NCBI GenBank assembly: GCA_947499615.1
Contig: CANMOP010000030.1
Span: forward strand, 1-17,300
Length of the DNA stretch: 17,300 nt
Source: RH-chloro-G1 sp003670575
Lineage (GTDB): Bacteria; Chloroflexota; Dehalococcoidia; UBA2979
Direction of reading: 5' to 3'
Below, one piece after another: positions 16,094 through 17,300 of this stretch. How positions within the stretch are numbered: position 1 is the first letter of the stretch; every line of letters starts with the position of its first letter. A program made the translations under genes and the position numbers. The notes under the pieces are model-generated. The model was not told the DNA's origin. It saw nothing but the letters and a program-made list of their open reading frames with translations, and made no database searches.

Positions 16094-16312
16094 GTGAGCA
16101 CGCGCCGCGCCGTCGCCTATGTCCGAGTGTCCGACGGGAGCCAGATCGATGGTCACTCGCTCGCCGGTCAGCGTCGGGAGATCCAACGCTACTGCGAGCG
16201 CAACGGGTACACGGGTACACGCTTACCGATATCTCACGGGACAACGCCCCTACCCAGAGCGAGAGGCTCCCGTGGAGGCCTCAGTCGCAATGCTAGGAGC
16301 GGCGCGTAATAC
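16094..16312 (+). pseudogene. Serine recombinase (resolvase domain) remnant, frameshifted and truncated
   Basis: From GTG 16094 the frame reads STRRAVAYVRVSDGSQIDG then HSLAGQRREIQRYCERNGYT, the N-terminus of a resolvase/invertase-type serine recombinase. The putative nucleophile is the Ser of YVRVS. After CERNGYT the frame is wrong. Shifting to the frame at 16213 restores LTDISRDNAPTQSERLPWRP, which matches the expected D-I/F-S-D-x-G...R-P block. A further shift near 16281 restores VAMLGAAR, resembling the ML...AR helix. The first shift coincides with an exact 8-bp tandem duplication (GGGTACAC at 16205-16212 and 16213-16220). Only about 70 of the roughly 140 catalytic-domain residues are recognisable, and the DNA-binding part is missing. 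A short frame ending DVIRAILLRERGAQRAEIEL overlaps the GTG by its TGA and may be the end of an older upstream gene. Inactive. Confidence 0.75.
16205..16220. repeat. 8-bp tandem duplication causing the recombinase frameshift
   Basis: GGGTACAC occurs twice without spacing. Removing one copy joins NGYT directly to LTDI in a single frame, so the duplication is the simplest cause of the first frameshift. Confidence 0.85.
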
Positions 16313-16574
16313 CCGGATATGCGCTGGGTGATCTGCGGGTTAAGTAACGGGGTCGTGCCGAACTTGGTTCCGCAGAGCGCGCGAGGCGTTCTGAGTGAGC
16401 CCGCCGGACGGAGCCTGCGGCTGCAAGTTGAACTGATCGTGGTCGAGCATCGCCCGCACGCGAACGATCGCAGCCGCCCGCGGTGGAGTCGGATCGGGCA
16501 ACGGCCGCCGTCCCTGCACCGGCATGTCGTGCGCCCTCTGAAATCCCCCCGACGCGGGAGGGTGTTGGAGTTGT
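16313..16574. other. Stretch without a convincing gene
   Basis: Reading frames of 60-120 codons exist on both strands but overlap one another. None shows recognisable motifs, a ribosome site or family similarity. It is probably decayed sequence between the recombinase remnant and the attachment-like site. Confidence 0.5.
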
Positions 16575-16601
16575 TGGTGGAGACGGGGGAGAATTGAACT
16601 C
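16575..16601 (-). other. Attachment-site-like 3' end of a tmRNA or tRNA-Ala gene
   Basis: Read on the minus strand, this segment ends ...CCCGTCTCCACCA, an acceptor-stem 3' half plus encoded CCA. It is preceded by GAGTTCAATTCTC, a T-loop (TTCAATT) closed by three good pairs. The CGTCTCC half would pair with the GGGGACG start usual for tmRNA, leaving the G3-U70 pair needed for alanine charging; tRNA-Ala is the alternative. Two outer T-stem pairs fail (C-C), and no D-arm, anticodon or tag-coding region follows upstream. So only the 3' end is present, with similarity stopping inside the T-stem. Such fragments are the hallmark of an integrase attachment site left at the far end of an element inserted into an RNA gene. 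Confidence 0.7.
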
Positions 16602-16610
16602 GGCACAAGG

Positions 16611-16690
16611 CGTCGCTGGCCGTCGCTACGAATCGCTAGAATGGCTAAAAATAAGGCGTTTAGCCGCCAAGCGTTGCTAGGGGTCGCTGG
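16611..16690. repeat. Helically phased 10-bp direct repeats (TCGCT units)
   Basis: In exact 10-base register lie CGTCGCTGGC (16611), CGTCGCTACG (16621), AATCGCTAGA (16631), GCGTTGCTAG (16671) and GGGTCGCTGG (16681). The shared core is (G/A)T(C/T)GCT(A/G). Between them GGCTAAA (16643-16649) and TTTAGCC (16659-16665) form an inverted repeat. One unit per helical turn next to an attachment-like core suggests a protein-binding array. Confidence 0.6.
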
Positions 16691-16736
16691 GTCAAACGGT
16701 CACTTTGGCGGTCATTGGCGGTCAGATAGGCGGTCA
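16690..16736. repeat. Phased CGGTCA direct repeats, possible integrase/excisionase arm sites
   Basis: CGGTCA occurs at 16697, 16709, 16719 and 16731, with a GGTCA at 16690. TTGGCGGTCA is an exact 10-bp tandem pair (16705-16714, 16715-16724). Spacings of 10-12 bp place all units on about the same helix face. The position, about 100-130 bp from the RNA-gene fragment, fits arm-type or excisionase-binding sites. Confidence 0.6.
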
Positions 16737-16908
16737 ATTTTCAGCGCCCCGTACCGGCCTCCTAGTCACGCGCGTGGGAGTGAAGCGCCACCTGCACCGC
16801 CGCCGCCGAGCGCCTAGCTCGGACAGGAGAGTAGAGTCCGCGGCGACGGATCAGCGCGACGTTGTTACCCTAGAGTCGTGACTTCCTTCCACGAGGTCAC
16901 AACCGGCC

Positions 16909-16945
16909 GCCGAGGAGTCTAATTCCTCGGCCGCCACTTTATTTT
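16909..16945 (+). terminator. Intrinsic terminator-like hairpin with T-rich tail
   Basis: GCCGAGGA (16909-16916) pairs perfectly with TCCTCGGC (16924-16931) around a 7-base loop. It is followed by CACTTTATTTTC, a T-rich run. A second possible stem, GTGAC (16878-16882) with GTCAC (16896-16900), lies just upstream. No gene precedes it, so it may end a small RNA or a transcript from element sequence. Confidence 0.5.
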
Positions 16946-17002
16946 CAATCTTCTCGGCGGGGGGCAGTGATACCGCGCCGACGGTTCGATCTCTGTGCAG
17001 GA

Positions 17003-17142
17003 GTTCTGTCAGAACTCAGGGCTCGCCCTCGATTTCGGCCAGGAACGTGAGAAGAAGCAGCCCCGTTTCGAATCTGAGACCAAGTGCCACGAAGACCGGC
17101 TCAGGCGCCTTCTAGGCCCTGAGCTCTGAGTTCTGACAGAAC
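17003..17142. repeat. 140-bp block bounded by a 22-bp imperfect inverted repeat
   Basis: The segment 17003-17024 and the reverse complement of 17121-17142 match at 21 of 22 positions (core GTTCTGTCAGAACTCAG). Each arm also contains its own palindrome, GTTCTG-N-CAGAAC; the left one extends to 8 bp each side (17001-17017). It could be a pair of binding sites for a dimeric protein, the ends of a small non-autonomous element, or a large RNA stem. Confidence 0.7.
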
Positions 17143-17218
17143 CCCACCACCGCCTTAGAGCGGACTAATGCGATCCTCACCGGCCCCAGGCGGCACCTCT
17201 GGCGGCGCTGCTGATGGA

Positions 17219-17299
17219 TCAGACGACGAGCGCGCCCCCGGAAATACCAATACAGAGCACGAGCATACCGAGCGCGGGCAGCGATTTCCGCAACGGATC
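17219..17299 (-). CDS. Possible C-terminal end of a membrane protein entering from the right edge
   Basis: On the minus strand a frame runs from the edge as DPLRKSLPALGMLVLCIG then ISGGALVV and stops at 17219-17221. It is hydrophobic like a terminal membrane span, and its codons are GC-rich at the third position. Only 26 residues are visible. A competing + frame from ATG 17168 (MRSSPAPGGTSGG...) also stays open to the edge, without a ribosome site. Neither can be settled from this window. Confidence 0.25.
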   Translation of the reverse strand, partial: DPLRKSLPALGMLVLCIGISGGALVV

Positions 17300-17300
17300 G

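Larger units (their letters stand above)
16602..17300. other. Non-coding end of a presumed integrated element
   Basis: About 700 bases with no gene that can be called safely. The content is repeat arrays, palindromes, a terminator-like hairpin and a long inverted repeat pair. Extending rightward from the RNA-gene fragment, it fits the end of an element whose genes begin past the window. Short edge frames exist on both strands. Confidence 0.45.

Noticed and set aside
16319..16608. Overlapping frames of 88-124 codons on both strands
   Set aside because: They contradict each other, lack start signals and show no recognisable family.
16575..16660. Complete tRNA gene on the minus strand
   Set aside because: Only the T-loop and 3' acceptor half are present; outer T-stem pairs fail and no anticodon arm, D-arm or 5' acceptor half can be drawn.
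16660..16736. Short minus-strand frame ending LATLGG then TAA, upstream of the tmRNA-like 3' end, resembling a proteolysis tag
   Set aside because: tmRNA tags lie a few hundred bases before the 3' end and need flanking pseudoknots and a 5' acceptor half; none is present, and the frame is explained by the CGGTCA repeats.
16611..16736. CRISPR array
   Set aside because: Units are about 10 bp and contiguous, without 20-40 bp repeats or unique spacers of constant length.
17168..17300. + strand frame from ATG 17168 open to the edge
   Set aside because: No ribosome site, no motif and too short to judge; it competes with a minus-strand frame that looks slightly more protein-like.

Overview
The window comes from a GC-rich bacterial chromosome with tightly packed genes on both strands. 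It carries housekeeping genes (mutS, mutL, yajQ, an rsmJ-like methyltransferase) mixed with catabolic and transport genes. The MutL has the endonuclease motif found in bacteria that lack MutH. The gene mix would suit an environmental lineage such as a Chloroflexota relative, but that is inference; nothing in the window fixes the phylum.

Layout, left to right. At 1-4963 are the end of mutS (+), a secreted subtilisin-family protease (-) wedged between the two mismatch-repair genes, and complete mutL (+). At 5014-8190 a three-gene minus-strand operon is read as thiolase-like protein, then DUF35 zinc-ribbon/OB-fold protein, then an acyl-CoA synthetase (ADP-forming) alpha-type protein. Divergent from it is an MFS transporter (8361-9602). 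Next on + are an FmdB-type zinc-ribbon protein and two permeases of a peptide/nickel-type ABC importer (10310-12273), ending in a perfect 22-bp hairpin. At 12477-15933 are a small unknown protein (-), yajQ (+), a TadE/TadG-like von Willebrand A protein (-) and an rsmJ-like methyltransferase (+).

From about 15934 to the right edge the character changes. There are no intact genes. There is a frameshifted serine-recombinase remnant with an 8-bp tandem duplication. A 27-bp segment is identical in form to the 3' end of a tmRNA or tRNA-Ala gene (minus strand). Directly beside it lie helically phased 10-bp direct repeats, then a terminator-like hairpin and a 140-bp block bounded by a 22-bp inverted repeat. 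I read this as the end of an integrated element: an attachment site with integrase/excisionase arm sites, whose body and intact RNA gene would lie beyond the right edge. This is the most interesting part of the window.

How the genes work together: MutS and MutL act in mismatch repair. The thiolase-like/DUF35/acyl-CoA synthetase operon with its divergent MFS transporter looks like an uptake-plus-CoA-ester catabolism module of unknown substrate. The two ABC permeases lack a solute-binding protein and ATPases nearby.
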